64,000 nucleotides of DNA from Achromobacter xylosoxidans A8 (GCF_000165835.1 NC_014640.1:3906001-3970000), one strand, 5' to 3'; positions 18,951-29,215 are shown, counted from the first letter of the stretch. Made by a program: numbers and translations. The notes: generated by a model not told the origin, from the letters alone.

Positions 18951-21900
18951 ATGAATCACGTCTATCGAGTAGTCTTCAACGCCGCCGCCGGCGTGTGGCA
19001 GGCCGTCAGTGAAATCGCCCGCGGGCCGGCAAAAAGCAGCAGCCCTGCCCGGCGCCTGCGCCGTAGCGCCGCGCAACTGACGGGCGCAGTGGGCATTGCA
19101 CTGGTCGCCACGGGCGCGCAAGCCGCGGGTGGGAATCCGCCGCTGCATTGGGATGGCAGTCATTCCGTCGCGAACGGCACGGTGGATGGCGCCTCGGGGA
19201 TCTGGGATTACGCCAATACCAACTGGACCTCCAGCGACGGGTCGGACAACCAAGCCTGGACCGGCGGCGACGCGGTGTTCGAAGGCGCAACTGGCACCGT
19301 GGCGGTCGGCGGCCAGCACAGCGTCAGCGGCATGACATTCCGCACCGATGGCTACAGGCTCGTGGGCGGCGCCAATGGCCAGCTGAACACCAGCGGCGGC
19401 ATGGTTATCACGGTCAACCCAGCCGTGACCGCCACCTTGGGCGTGGCGATCGGCGGCAGCGGTTCGTTGATCAAGTCCGACTCGGGCACGCTGGTGCTGA
19501 ACGGCGACAACAGCTACAGCGGCGCGACACATCTCAGCGCAGGCCGTCTGGTGGTAGGTAGCAATACGGCTCTGGGTACTGGAGACCTGCTCGCCTTCCC
19601 CAGCACCGTGCTCGATGCCAACAGGCAGGTGGCCCTGAATAACAACGTGCAATTGGTGATAGGTGGATTGGAGATAGGCGGAAGCGCCGACCTCACCTTG
19701 AACGGTACGGTTGGCGGCCCAGGCTGGCTGATCAAGAACGGCGCGGCCAACCTTACCCTGAACGGGACCAATAGCTACCTGGGAGGCGTCACGCTGAACG
19801 CCGGCACCTTGACGGTGGGCAACAATCAAGCCTTGGGCGGCGGCGCCCTGACCGTTGGCGGCAACTCGACCCTGACGGCCAACCAGGCTACCTCCCTGGT
19901 CAACCCCATCGCACTGAACGCCAACCTGGCGGTGACCGGCGACAATGACCTGAGCCTGAATGGCTCGATTTCTGGCCCCGGCCAATTGGTGAAATCCGGC
20001 AACGGCACGCTCAGCCTGGGCGGCGTCAACACCTCCTCCGGTGGTGTCGCCCTCAGCGGCGGCACCTTGGAGCTCAAACACGGTAGCGGGCTGGGAACTG
20101 GGATGCTGGTCACCAGCGGCACCGCCACCCTCAAGAATTCCCTACAGGGCGCCGCCCTGACGATCCCCATCAGCGTCCATGGCGACCTGACCGTGGACAC
20201 GCCGCAATCGCTGCTGCTGGCCGGCCCTTTGAGCGGCACCGGCAAGCTGACCAAGACCGGTGCGGATGCATTGATATTTCATGCCAATAGTTCCTACGGC
20301 GGCAGTTTCGATATCGCCCAAGGTGTCGTCACTTTCAACACCAACACCTCTTTGGGGTCCCCTTCCTCCGTCAACCTGGCCACGGGCACCACCCTGAACC
20401 TGCCCGGCAACACCAGCATAGGCTCCCTGACCGGTGCAGGCATCACGAACGTCGGCCCGGGCAGGCTAAACCTAGGCGGCAACAACCTCGACAGCGTGTA
20501 CGCCGGTCAATTCGTCGGCCTAGGCACACTGAACAAGGTCGGCACCGGCACGCTGGAACTTGCCGGCAGCAGCGACATGGTCGGCTTCAGCCAGGTCAGC
20601 GGCGGGACCCTGCAGGTCACCGGTGTATTCAATGGCGCCGGCGTGGCGGTGGGCAACGGCGCGACCCTGACCGGCAGCGGCACAGTCAGCGGCCAGGCGA
20701 ACATCGCCAACGGCGGTCACCTGGCGGGCGCCAGCGGCAGCACGCTGAACCTCGGCAGTCTCGTCCTGTCGCAGACCTCCAACATCGATGTGACGCTGGG
20801 TACTCCCATCACGGGAGGTACGTCGCTCTTCACCGTCGGCGGTTCTCTGACCCTGGACGGCACCCTGAACATCACCGACGCCGGCGGCCTCGGGGATGGC
20901 GTGTACCGCCTGTTCACGTACGGCGGCACCCTGACCAACAACGTCCTCGCCTACGGCACCTTGCCGGGCACATGGACCGTAGGCGAACTGAATCTGCAGA
21001 CCGCGACAGGCAATGAGGTCAATCTGCTGGTCAGCTCGCCGAACCAGCGCACCCTGTTCTGGGACGGCAACATGGTGGTGCCCAACGGTGTTGTCGAAGG
21101 CGGCACCGGCGTATGGAGCGCCGGCGCCACCAATTGGACCAATTTCGACGGCACGATCAATAGCAACTGGACCAGCCAGTTCGCCGTCTTCCAAGGCAAC
21201 ACCGGCGTCGTGCTGGTGCAGGGCGAACATACCGTCAACGGCATGCAGTTCATGACCGATGGCTACAACCTGGTGACAGGCGCCGGCGGCAGGCTCAATG
21301 CGGTCAACCGCGATGGCGGCAAGTTCGCCGTGCGGGTCGATCCGGGCGTCACTGCGGCGATCAACGTGGACATCAATGGCACCGGCACCCTGCAGAAGCT
21401 GGACCAGGGCACGCTGGTGCTCAATGGCAACAATGGCTATCAGGGCGGCACCTTGCTGGCAGGCGGCACGCTCGTGGCCGGCAGCAACAACGCGCTGGGC
21501 ACGGCGACCCTGACCGCTACAGGTGGCACCACGCTGGGCAACAACAAGGTGCTTACGCTGACCAACGGGATCGTTGTCGAAGGCCAGTTGAACCTGGGCG
21601 GCATCCATGACCTGACCCTGAACGGCGACATCGCCGGCAACAGCGGCGGCCTGAACAAGAACGGCAGCGGCACCCTGACCCTGGGCGGCAACAACGCCTT
21701 TGGCGGCACGATGGCGCTGAGCGCCGGCAGGCTGGTGCTGGCCTCCGGCAATCCGCTGGGTAACAGCATCTTGAACACCTTCTCCGGCACGCAGCTGGAC
21801 AACAGCGTGGCATTGAGCCTGAACAACACGGTCAACCTGGCTGGCGACCTGAACCTCGTCGGCAACCAGGACCTCACTTTGAGCGGCCTGGTCAACGGCA

Positions 21901-24900
21901 CAGGCGGCCTGACCAAGCGCGGCACGGGCAAGCTGACCTTGAACGGCGCCAACTCTTTCCAGGGCGGTGTCGACCTGACCGGCGGCAACCTGGCCGTGGG
22001 CCACGATGCCGCGCTCGGCGAGGGCACGCTGACCGTGCGCAACGCGGGAACCCTGGAAGCCAGCCGCGCGGTGACCCTGGCCAACAACGTGCAACTGAGC
22101 GCCTCCCTGGCGCTGGACGGCAGCAATGATTTCACCCTGAACGGGGTGATCAACGGTTCCACCGAGCTGGTCAAGAACGGCGCCGGCCGACTCACCCTCA
22201 ATGGCGATAACCGCCATAGCGGCGGCACCACGGTCAATGACGGCAACTTGAGCCTGGGCAATGCCGCGGCGCTGGGCACCGGCATGCTGACTGTCACGGG
22301 CAACACGCAACTGGATACCGCCGGCCCGATGCGCCTGGGCAATACCGTCAACGTCGATGGCGCGCTCACGGTGGCGGGCAACAACAGCCTGATCCTGGAT
22401 GGACAGCTCAACGGCAACGGCACGCTGCGCAAGTTCGGCACGGACGACCTCTCGCTTACCAGCAGCGCCAACACCTTCAGCGGCATGATCGATCTGCAAG
22501 ACGGTAGCCTGACCACCGCGGGCAACAACGCGCTGGGCCAGAATGCCACCGCGAACGTGGCAGCCGGCGCCAATCTGTTCATCACCAATCTGGCTCGTCT
22601 GGCCAGCCTGAACGGCAATGGCACCGTGACGGTCTCGAATGGGAACAACCTGACCATCGGCGCCAACGGGGCCAACAGCAACTTCGGCGGCCAGCTCAAC
22701 GGTATGGGTAGGTTGACCAAGCTCGGCACGGGATCGCTAACCCTTTCCGGCGTCAACGGCCTCACGGGCATGACCTCCGTCGACGCCGGCAGCCTGCGGG
22801 TCGACGGCTCGCTGGCCAGCACAGAGATATACGTCAACAACGGCGCCAGCCTGGGCGGAGCCGGCAGCATCGCCGGCGACGTGACGGTCATGGGCGGCGC
22901 CAGCCTTAACGCAGTGGGCGGCAACACCCTGTCGGTCGGCAGCCTGAAGCTCTACGGCAACTCCACGCTGAATGCCAGCCTGGGCGCCCCCGCCCTCGGC
23001 GGCGGCGCTGCCTTGGTGAACGTAGCCGGCGACCTGACCCTGGGCGGCACGCTCAATGTCAGCGACATCGGCGGCTTCGGCACCGGCGTGTACCGGCTCA
23101 TGAACTATGGCGGCGACCTGTACGACAACGGCATGCGCTTCGGCAATATTCCCGGCAGCGTGCAAGCGGCCGACCTGACCTTGCAGACCGCCATCGCCAA
23201 GCAGGTCAACCTGCTGGTCGCCGCGCCCAACGTCACCGTGCAGTTCTGGGACGGCGCGCAAACCACCGGCAACGGCGTGATCGAAGGCGGCAGCGGCACC
23301 TGGGACGGCGCCAACGCCAACTGGACCGGCGTCGACGGCAACGGGAACCGGTCCTGGGCCGGCAAGTTCGCGGTCTTCCTGGGCGCTGCGGGGACGGTCA
23401 CCGTCGCCGGCGCGCAAAGCACGACGGGCATGCAGTTCATGACCGACGGCTATGTCCTGGAGCGCGGCTCGCTGGGTTCGCTCAACCTGGTCAACGGCGG
23501 TCAGGGCTATGCCGCGGTGCGCGTCGATCCCGGCGTGACCGCGACCATCAACGCCCCGCTCGTTGGCAGCGGCACGCTGGCCAAGGTTGACGCCGGCACC
23601 CTGGTGCTCAACGCGTCCAACGGCTACACCGGCGGCACGGCGCTCAACGGCGGCACGCTGGTGCTGGGCAACGACAAGGCGTTGGGCAATGGCCTGCTGA
23701 CCGCAGCCAACGGCACCACGCTGGACAGCAACACGGCAGTCACCGTGCGCAACAAGATCGCGCTGAACGGCGCGCTGACGATCGCCGGTTCCAACGCCAT
23801 GGACCTGAACGGCACCGTCGGCGGCGCCGGCGGCCTGATCAAGAACGGCGCGGCCAACCTGACCCTCAGCGGCGTCAACAGCTACGTCGGCGGCACCCTC
23901 CTGAACGCGGGCGGCCTGATCGTCGGCAACGGCGCTGCGCTCGGTTCCGGCACGCTGACGGTAGGCGGCGCAGCCACGCTGGACAACACCCAGGCGCTGG
24001 CGCTGGCGAACAACATTGCCCTGACCGCCGGCCTCGCCGTGCAAGGCAGCCACGACCTGACGCTCAACGGCAACATCTCGGGCGCGGGCAGCCTGACCAA
24101 GAACGGCGCCAGCACGCTGACGCTCAACGGCACCAACAGCTACACCGGCGGCACCTACGTCAACAGCGGCACGGTAGCGTTGGGCGCAGGCAGCAGCCTC
24201 GCCGCCACCGGCGTCGTGACCGTCGCCAGCGGCGCCACCTTCGACCTGTCGGCAGGCCAAGGCGCGCAGGTGTTCGGCACCCTGGCGGGCGCTGGCAACA
24301 TCAAGATGGGAGCCAATTCGCTGTTGGCGGGCGGCTCGGCCGACGGCATCTTCAGCGGCTCGGTCAGCGGCACGGGCACCCTGGTCAAGCAGGGCTCGGG
24401 CACGCAGACCCTGACCGGCGCCAACAGCTATACCGGCGGCACGCTGGTCGCGGACGGCACGCTGCGCGCGGGCTCCACCACGGCATTGGTCCAAGGCACC
24501 GGCTATCAAGTGCTGACGGGCGCCGTGCTGGACCTCAACGGCAACGCGCTGCTGGCCAGCAGCCTGAGCGGCGGCGGCACCGTGGCGCTGGGCGGCGGAC
24601 GCTTGACCGCGGACATCGCGGCGGGTAGTGCGTCCACCTACATGGGCATCGTCGTGGGCAGCGGCGACCTGGTCAAAACCGGCGCTGGCGCACTCGCGCT
24701 GACCGGCGGCAGCGCCTTCACGGGCGGCGTGCAGCTCAAGCAAGGCAGCATCGCCCTGGGCCATGCGCAAGGCCTGGGTACGGGCACGCTGGCCATGGAC
24801 GACGGCACCGTCATCAGCCTGATCGCCAACGGCATGACCATCGCCAACAACCTGGCCATGACGGGCACGAATGACCCGGTCATCGACACGGGAGCGAACA

Positions 24901-26498
24901 ATGCCACCTGGGCCGGCGCCATCACGGGCGGCGGCTTCCTCACCAAGCAGGGTAGCGGCGTGCTGACCCTGACCAGCGCGGGCAATACCTACACCGGCGC
25001 GACGGACGTCGCGCAAGGCACGCTCAAGGCTGGCGCCGCGAATACCTTCAGCAGCGCCTCCGCCCATACCGTGGCCAGCGGTGCGGTGCTGGACCTGGCC
25101 GGCTACAGCCAGACCGTGGCCAGCCTGAACAACAGCGGCGTGGTCAATCTCAGCGGCAGCACGCCGGGCGCGGTGCTCAAGGTCACAGGCCCCTACGTCG
25201 GCAACAACGGCAAGCTGGGCGTTTCCACCGTGCTGGGCGCGGATGGCAGCGCCACCGACAAGCTGCTGTTGAGCGGCCCCAGCGCCATCGCCAGCGGCAA
25301 CACCGCGGTGCAGATCACCAATGCCGGCGGCCTGGGCGCGCAGACCGGCAGCCAGGGCATCCAGGTCATCGCCACCGAAAACGGCGCCAGCCTGCAGCCC
25401 GGCAGCTTCACCCTGGCGGGCAATCACATCGATGCCGGCGCCTACGAGTACCGCCTGACCCAGACGGCACAAGGCGCCGCGCTGCACTCGACCAACACCC
25501 AGGTGCCCCCCGGCCCCGGCGTGACTCCGACGCCCGCCTACCGCGAAGAAGTCCCGCTGCTGTCCTCCCTGCCCGCGCAACTGCGCCAGGCGGACATGGC
25601 CATGCTGGGCGACATGCGCAAGCGCATGGGCGACGACGTCGCCCAAGGCGCCATCGACCAGGACCCGAACCACCGCGCCTGGGCCCGGGTGCTGCGCACG
25701 GCCCCCACCATCACGCAGCAAGGCACGGTCAACCCCGAGAGCAGCGGCCACCTGACCGGCTTCCAGGCCGGCGTGGATGTGTACGCCAGCCGCAACCTCA
25801 AGGCCGGCCTGTACGTGGGCCAGCTGGACGGCGACATGGGCGTGCGCGGCTTCTCCAGCGGCATGGAGCGCAAGTACGCTGGCTACAACAACCTGCGCGG
25901 CCGCTACGTGGGCCTGTACGGCACCTGGCAGCACGACTCGGGCCTGTACGCCGACGCCGTGATCCAGGGCGCCGACTACCGCAGCAGCCTGCGCACGGCC
26001 GACACCGGCGCCGGCGCCACCACCAAGGGCCACGGCTGGCTGGCCTCGCTCGAAGTGGGCAAGCCGATCGACCTGGGCAGCAGCTGGCAGCTGGAGCCAC
26101 AAGCTCAGATCATCTACCGCAAGCTCGACCTGGACGACACCACGATTAGCCTGGCCAAGGTGAAGAACGACGCGGACGACGACTGGACCCTGCGCCTGGG
26201 CGCCCGCGTCAAGGGCAGCTACAGCATCGGCGGCACCGTGCTGCAGCCCTTTGCGCGCGTCAATCTGTACAAGGCCAGCAACACCACCGACGTGGCCAGC
26301 TTCAGCGCGCCGGCCGGCACCACCGACATCCGCGCCAAGGGCGGCTACACCTCGACCGAACTGGCGGTCGGCGCCATGGTGCAGTTGACCAAGAACACCA
26401 GCCTCTACGGCGACGTGGGCAAGCTCTGGGCCAACAGCGGCGACAGCCGCGTCAAGAGCGGCGCGCAGGGCTCGATCGGCTTGAAGGTGCTCTGGTAA
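18951..26498 (+). CDS. Giant autotransporter (type Va) with PATR repeats
   Basis: This 2515-residue surface protein is secreted through its own barrel. An extended signal peptide (ESPR, MNHVYRVVFNAAAGVWQAVSE) leads into a Sec signal ending GAQA near residue 59. The passenger has three large modules, each opening with a WDG...W.....F.G..G.V.V.G..S..GM.F.TDGY block at residues about 65, 702 and 1431. The blocks are followed in all by about 17 passenger-associated repeats of the pattern G.G.L.K.G.G.L.L.G.N.Y.GG. The C-terminal autotransporter barrel runs from about residue 2240 and ends in an aromatic Trp (KVLW). No serine-protease triad, lipase motif or RGD is evident. Adhesion or biofilm roles are usual for the family. 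It is monocistronic, with a strong terminator after it. Confidence 0.95.
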   Translation: MNHVYRVVFNAAAGVWQAVSEIARGPAKSSSPARRLRRSAAQLTGAVGIALVATGAQAAGGNPPLHWDGSHSVANGTVDGASGIWDYANTNWTSSDGSDNQAWTGGDAVFEGATGTVAVGGQHSVSGMTFRTDGYRLVGGANGQLNTSGGMVITVNPAVTATLGVAIGGSGSLIKSDSGTLVLNGDNSYSGATHLSAGRLVVGSNTALGTGDLLAFPSTVLDANRQVALNNNVQLVIGGLEIGGSADLTLNGTVGGPGWLIKNGAANLTLNGTNSYLGGVTLNAGTLTVGNNQALGGGALTVGGNSTLTANQATSLVNPIALNANLAVTGDNDLSLNGSISGPGQLVKSGNGTLSLGGVNTSSGGVALSGGTLELKHGSGLGTGMLVTSGTATLKNSLQGAALTIPISVHGDLTVDTPQSLLLAGPLSGTGKLTKTGADALIFHANSSYGGSFDIAQGVVTFNTNTSLGSPSSVNLATGTTLNLPGNTSIGSLTGAGITNVGPGRLNLGGNNLDSVYAGQFVGLGTLNKVGTGTLELAGSSDMVGFSQVSGGTLQVTGVFNGAGVAVGNGATLTGSGTVSGQANIANGGHLAGASGSTLNLGSLVLSQTSNIDVTLGTPITGGTSLFTVGGSLTLDGTLNITDAGGLGDGVYRLFTYGGTLTNNVLAYGTLPGTWTVGELNLQTATGNEVNLLVSSPNQRTLFWDGNMVVPNGVVEGGTGVWSAGATNWTNFDGTINSNWTSQFAVFQGNTGVVLVQGEHTVNGMQFMTDGYNLVTGAGGRLNAVNRDGGKFAVRVDPGVTAAINVDINGTGTLQKLDQGTLVLNGNNGYQGGTLLAGGTLVAGSNNALGTATLTATGGTTLGNNKVLTLTNGIVVEGQLNLGGIHDLTLNGDIAGNSGGLNKNGSGTLTLGGNNAFGGTMALSAGRLVLASGNPLGNSILNTFSGTQLDNSVALSLNNTVNLAGDLNLVGNQDLTLSGLVNGTGGLTKRGTGKLTLNGANSFQGGVDLTGGNLAVGHDAALGEGTLTVRNAGTLEASRAVTLANNVQLSASLALDGSNDFTLNGVINGSTELVKNGAGRLTLNGDNRHSGGTTVNDGNLSLGNAAALGTGMLTVTGNTQLDTAGPMRLGNTVNVDGALTVAGNNSLILDGQLNGNGTLRKFGTDDLSLTSSANTFSGMIDLQDGSLTTAGNNALGQNATANVAAGANLFITNLARLASLNGNGTVTVSNGNNLTIGANGANSNFGGQLNGMGRLTKLGTGSLTLSGVNGLTGMTSVDAGSLRVDGSLASTEIYVNNGASLGGAGSIAGDVTVMGGASLNAVGGNTLSVGSLKLYGNSTLNASLGAPALGGGAALVNVAGDLTLGGTLNVSDIGGFGTGVYRLMNYGGDLYDNGMRFGNIPGSVQAADLTLQTAIAKQVNLLVAAPNVTVQFWDGAQTTGNGVIEGGSGTWDGANANWTGVDGNGNRSWAGKFAVFLGAAGTVTVAGAQSTTGMQFMTDGYVLERGSLGSLNLVNGGQGYAAVRVDPGVTATINAPLVGSGTLAKVDAGTLVLNASNGYTGGTALNGGTLVLGNDKALGNGLLTAANGTTLDSNTAVTVRNKIALNGALTIAGSNAMDLNGTVGGAGGLIKNGAANLTLSGVNSYVGGTLLNAGGLIVGNGAALGSGTLTVGGAATLDNTQALALANNIALTAGLAVQGSHDLTLNGNISGAGSLTKNGASTLTLNGTNSYTGGTYVNSGTVALGAGSSLAATGVVTVASGATFDLSAGQGAQVFGTLAGAGNIKMGANSLLAGGSADGIFSGSVSGTGTLVKQGSGTQTLTGANSYTGGTLVADGTLRAGSTTALVQGTGYQVLTGAVLDLNGNALLASSLSGGGTVALGGGRLTADIAAGSASTYMGIVVGSGDLVKTGAGALALTGGSAFTGGVQLKQGSIALGHAQGLGTGTLAMDDGTVISLIANGMTIANNLAMTGTNDPVIDTGANNATWAGAITGGGFLTKQGSGVLTLTSAGNTYTGATDVAQGTLKAGAANTFSSASAHTVASGAVLDLAGYSQTVASLNNSGVVNLSGSTPGAVLKVTGPYVGNNGKLGVSTVLGADGSATDKLLLSGPSAIASGNTAVQITNAGGLGAQTGSQGIQVIATENGASLQPGSFTLAGNHIDAGAYEYRLTQTAQGAALHSTNTQVPPGPGVTPTPAYREEVPLLSSLPAQLRQADMAMLGDMRKRMGDDVAQGAIDQDPNHRAWARVLRTAPTITQQGTVNPESSGHLTGFQAGVDVYASRNLKAGLYVGQLDGDMGVRGFSSGMERKYAGYNNLRGRYVGLYGTWQHDSGLYADAVIQGADYRSSLRTADTGAGATTKGHGWLASLEVGKPIDLGSSWQLEPQAQIIYRKLDLDDTTISLAKVKNDADDDWTLRLGARVKGSYSIGGTVLQPFARVNLYKASNTTDVASFSAPAGTTDIRAKGGYTSTELAVGAMVQLTKNTSLYGDVGKLWANSGDSRVKSGAQGSIGLKVLW

Positions 26499-26539
26499 GC
26501 CTCGTCGCGTGGGCCGGGTAACCGGCCAGCGCCATGACC

Positions 26540-26575
26540 AAGCCCGCAGCGATCCATCCGCTGCGGGCTTTCTTT
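26540..26575 (+). terminator. Rho-independent terminator of the autotransporter gene
   Basis: A 12-bp stem AAGCCCGCAGCG/CGCTGCGGGCTT with a 7-base loop is followed by TTTCTTT. It starts 41 bases after the autotransporter stop. The A-rich left flank is short, so its main use is on the plus strand. Confidence 0.9.
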
Positions 26576-26630
26576 CGGCATGACCCTGACAATACGAACC
26601 GCTATTGCCGCATCGAAAGTACCGGAGACC

Positions 26631-27227
26631 TCACCACACCCGGAACACCCGCCCCGTCTGCACGCCTTCCACGCTGCGGCTATAGGCCGACGCGACCCGG
26701 CTGGCGGGCGCGGATTCGAAGCCCGGGAAGTACGGGCCGTAGCTGTCCAGCGATTCCGTCAGGACCGTGGGGCTGACCGAATTGATGCGGATGCCGCGCA
26801 GCTCCACGGCGGCGCCGCGCACGAAGCCGTCGATCGCCATGTTCACCGCGGAGGCGTTGGCGCCGTAGCGGATGGGCTCATCGCTGACGATGCCGCTGGT
26901 GAGCGTGATGGAACCGCCCTCGTTGACGTAATGCTGGCCGATCAACGCCAGGTCCACCTGGCCCAGCAGCTTGTCGTGCAGGCCGATCTTGAACTGCTCC
27001 GCCGTCATTTCCGCCAGCGGGCCGAAGTGCAGGCTGCCGGTAGTGGAGACGATGGCGTCGACCTTGCCCACGCGCTCGAACAGGGCGCGGATGCTGTCGC
27101 TCCGGGTTACGTCGACTTGATGCTCGCCACGGGATTTGCCGACGGCGATGATGTCGTGGCGTTGGCCCAGCTCTTGGGCGACCGCGCGGCCGACGGTGCC
27201 GGTGGCGCCGATCAGGATGATTTTCAT
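26631..27227 (-). CDS. Short-chain dehydrogenase (atypical, no YxxxK)
   Basis: This is a 198-residue Rossmann-fold oxidoreductase. The nucleotide motif MKIILIGATGTVGRAVAQEL is at the N-terminus, and VDVTRSDSIRALFE follows, typical of a short SDR subgroup. At the place of the catalytic Tyr-xxx-Lys it reads RYGANASAVNMAIDGF, so the lysine is missing (Tyr is followed by Ala four residues on). The TSG serine is kept. This group (similar to the family of PRK07578-type proteins) seems to lack YxxxK as a rule, so catalysis is uncertain. The start at 27227 gives the nucleotide motif at once, and longer starts have no support. It is divergent from a LysR gene that probably controls it. Confidence 0.85.
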   Translation of the reverse strand: MKIILIGATGTVGRAVAQELGQRHDIIAVGKSRGEHQVDVTRSDSIRALFERVGKVDAIVSTTGSLHFGPLAEMTAEQFKIGLHDKLLGQVDLALIGQHYVNEGGSITLTSGIVSDEPIRYGANASAVNMAIDGFVRGAAVELRGIRINSVSPTVLTESLDSYGPYFPGFESAPASRVASAYSRSVEGVQTGRVFRVW

Positions 27228-27355
27228 GGGGACTCCGATACATGTTGTGGGGTGCGCCCGCGGTACCGCCAGCGCCTGCATGCATTCTGGCCAAGGGCGC
27301 GTTCCGGAAAAATCCTAGAATGGTGGGTTCACTTCACACTCAGGGTGCGGAATCC

Positions 27356-28249
27356 ATGGACCGCTTGCTCAGCATGGAAGTCTTCGTGGCGGTGGTCGAA
27401 CTGGGCAGCCTGACGGCGGCGGCGGCCCGCCACGAGATGTCGCCCGCCATGGCAGCCAAGCACATCAAGGGCCTGGAAGCGCGCCTGGGCCTGAGGCTGA
27501 TGAACCGCACCACGCGCCGCCAGAGCCTGACCGAAGCCGGCCAGGCCTATTTCGCGCGCTGCAAGGTGATCCTGTCGGACATCCGCGACGCGGAACAAGG
27601 CGCCGAGGCCATGCGCTCGGCGCCGCGCGGCCATCTGCGCATCACCTCCACCGTGACCTTCGGCTCGTTCGCGCTGGCGCCCGCCATCGCCGAGTACCTG
27701 TCCGAGTACCCCGACGTCAGCGTCGACCTGGCGCTGAGCGATGCGGTCGAGGACGTGGTGGCCTCGCGCTACGACCTGGCGGTGCGCATCGGCGAACCCG
27801 CCGATTCCGGTCTGGTCGCGCGCAAGATCGGCCGCTATCAGATGATCATTTGCGCGGCGCCGGCCTATCTCGAACGCCATGGCACGCCCGAGACCGCCGG
27901 CGACCTGGCGCGCCATCAATGCCTGGATTTTTCCTACTGGAACCGGCGCACCGGCTGGCGCCTGAACGCGGACGAAGGCAGCGGCGCGGCCTACCCCGCT
28001 GGCCGCTTCGTGTCGAACAACGGCCAGGCGCTGCGGCAGGCGGCGCTGGCCGGATTCGGCATCGTGCTGCAGCCGGAACTGCTGCTGGCCGAAGACGTGC
28101 GCGCGGGCCGGCTGGTGCCGATCCTGCAGTCCGCGTGGCCCGCCGCCAGGCCGATCACGATGCTGTATCCCAAGGACCGCAAGGCCCTGCCCAAGCTCAC
28201 CACCTTCGTGGAGTTCATGGTGCGACGGTTCAGCCGGCCAGCCAAGTAG
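27356..28249 (+). CDS. LysR family regulator (divergent from SDR gene)
   Basis: This 297-residue regulator starts MDRLLSMEVFVAVVELGSLT. The helix-turn-helix is AAAARHEMSPAMAAKHIKGLE with the wing at RLMNRTTRRQSLTEAG. The effector domain begins near residue 90. The first-helix and RTTRR pattern belongs to the CrgA/DsdC-like subgroup, which often regulates a divergent oxidoreductase gene. The ATG at 27356 is supported by alignment and a GTGCGGAATCC leader, and the 38 upstream in-frame residues look non-coding. The 128-base gap to the SDR gene is the likely shared control region. Confidence 0.88.
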   Translation: MDRLLSMEVFVAVVELGSLTAAAARHEMSPAMAAKHIKGLEARLGLRLMNRTTRRQSLTEAGQAYFARCKVILSDIRDAEQGAEAMRSAPRGHLRITSTVTFGSFALAPAIAEYLSEYPDVSVDLALSDAVEDVVASRYDLAVRIGEPADSGLVARKIGRYQMIICAAPAYLERHGTPETAGDLARHQCLDFSYWNRRTGWRLNADEGSGAAYPAGRFVSNNGQALRQAALAGFGIVLQPELLLAEDVRAGRLVPILQSAWPAARPITMLYPKDRKALPKLTTFVEFMVRRFSRPAK

Positions 28250-28279
28250 GCGCGCAAATCAACGCTCGGCAAGCTGCCG

Positions 28280-29215
28280 TCAGGCTTGCGGCGCTGTTTG
28301 GAGGCAGGCGCCGGCCTCCTGGAACAACCAGTCGCGGAATGCGGCAAGCCTCGGCAACTCGCGGTCCTGCGGCCGATAGATGACGTAATAGGCAAGCGCC
28401 GACGCGACCTTCATCCGCGGAAACAAGCGCACCAGACGGCCCGCGGCCAGATCGTCATGCGTCATCACGCTGCGGGCCAGCGCGACACCGTGACCGTCGA
28501 TCGCGGCTTGCAGCACCGCGGCGGAATTGTTGATCTTCATGCCGCGCGCGGTGGACACCCCTTCCACGCCGGCTTTTTCCAGCCACATGGCCCAGGTCGG
28601 AAATCCCAGCTGCCCGTCCATCGACAGATCGTGGATCAGTGTCTCGCCCGCCAGATCCGCCGACTGCCTCAGCGATTTCCGGCGCCGCAACAGTTCCGGG
28701 GAACATACCGGGTAGACCTCCTCGTCCATCAGCTTCTCGGCCGCCAGGCCGGGCCATGAACCGGCGCCGTAGCGCACGCCGATATCGATCTGCTGGGCCA
28801 CGAAATCGACGGGCTTGAGGTTGGTGTCCAGGCGCACGTCGGTATCGGGCCAGGCCAGCTGGAAGCGTTCTATCCGGGGCAGCAACCACTTGGCGGCGAA
28901 CGCCGGACTTACCGCCACGGTCAACATGCCGCTGAGGGAACCTTCCTTCAGGCGCTCCAGGCCCAGGGCCAGTTTGCCCAGCCCCGCCTGTATCTCGGGC
29001 AGCGCGCGTTCGGCCGCCGCCGTCGGGACTAGCCGTGCCTTGCCGCTGGCGCCGCGATGGAACAAGGGCGCGCCCAGCCATTGCTCGAGCGTGCGCACCA
29101 GCTGGCCCACCGCGGCGGGCGTGACGTGCAGCTCGGCCGCGGCGGCAGAGAAACTCTGGTGGCGCGCGCTGGCCTCGAAGGCGCGCAACGCGTTGAGGTG
29201 TGCGATCGACTTCAT
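28280..29215 (-). CDS. LysR family regulator, GcvA-like
   Basis: This 311-residue protein starts MKSIAHLNALRAFEASARHQSF. The helix-turn-helix is SAAAAELHVTPAAVGQLVRTLEQWLG and the wing PLFHRGASGKARLVPTAAAE. The effector domain contains the GcvA-type motif DIGVRYGAGSWPGLAAEKLMDEEVYPVCSP. The upstream extension of the frame to 30019 lies opposite a real gene and is ignored. No good Shine-Dalgarno is seen. The gene is divergent from the cupin/oxidase/dehydrogenase/MFS/MerR cluster beginning at 29378, with 162 bases between, so it is a likely regulator of that cluster. Confidence 0.88.
   Translation of the reverse strand: MKSIAHLNALRAFEASARHQSFSAAAAELHVTPAAVGQLVRTLEQWLGAPLFHRGASGKARLVPTAAAERALPEIQAGLGKLALGLERLKEGSLSGMLTVAVSPAFAAKWLLPRIERFQLAWPDTDVRLDTNLKPVDFVAQQIDIGVRYGAGSWPGLAAEKLMDEEVYPVCSPELLRRRKSLRQSADLAGETLIHDLSMDGQLGFPTWAMWLEKAGVEGVSTARGMKINNSAAVLQAAIDGHGVALARSVMTHDDLAAGRLVRLFPRMKVASALAYYVIYRPQDRELPRLAAFRDWLFQEAGACLQTAPQA

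Noticed and set aside
19138..25500. Regular repeats that might be taken for a CRISPR array or satellite
   Set aside because: They are in-frame codon-level repeats of the PATR passenger motif with variable spacing. No identical short repeats separated by unique spacers occur.
22737..26102. A 1121-codon open frame on the minus strand opposite the autotransporter gene
   Set aside because: It is a mirror of the GC-rich repeated coding frame. It shows no known domain, has no ribosome site and reads as low-complexity Ala/Gly/Val/Gln.
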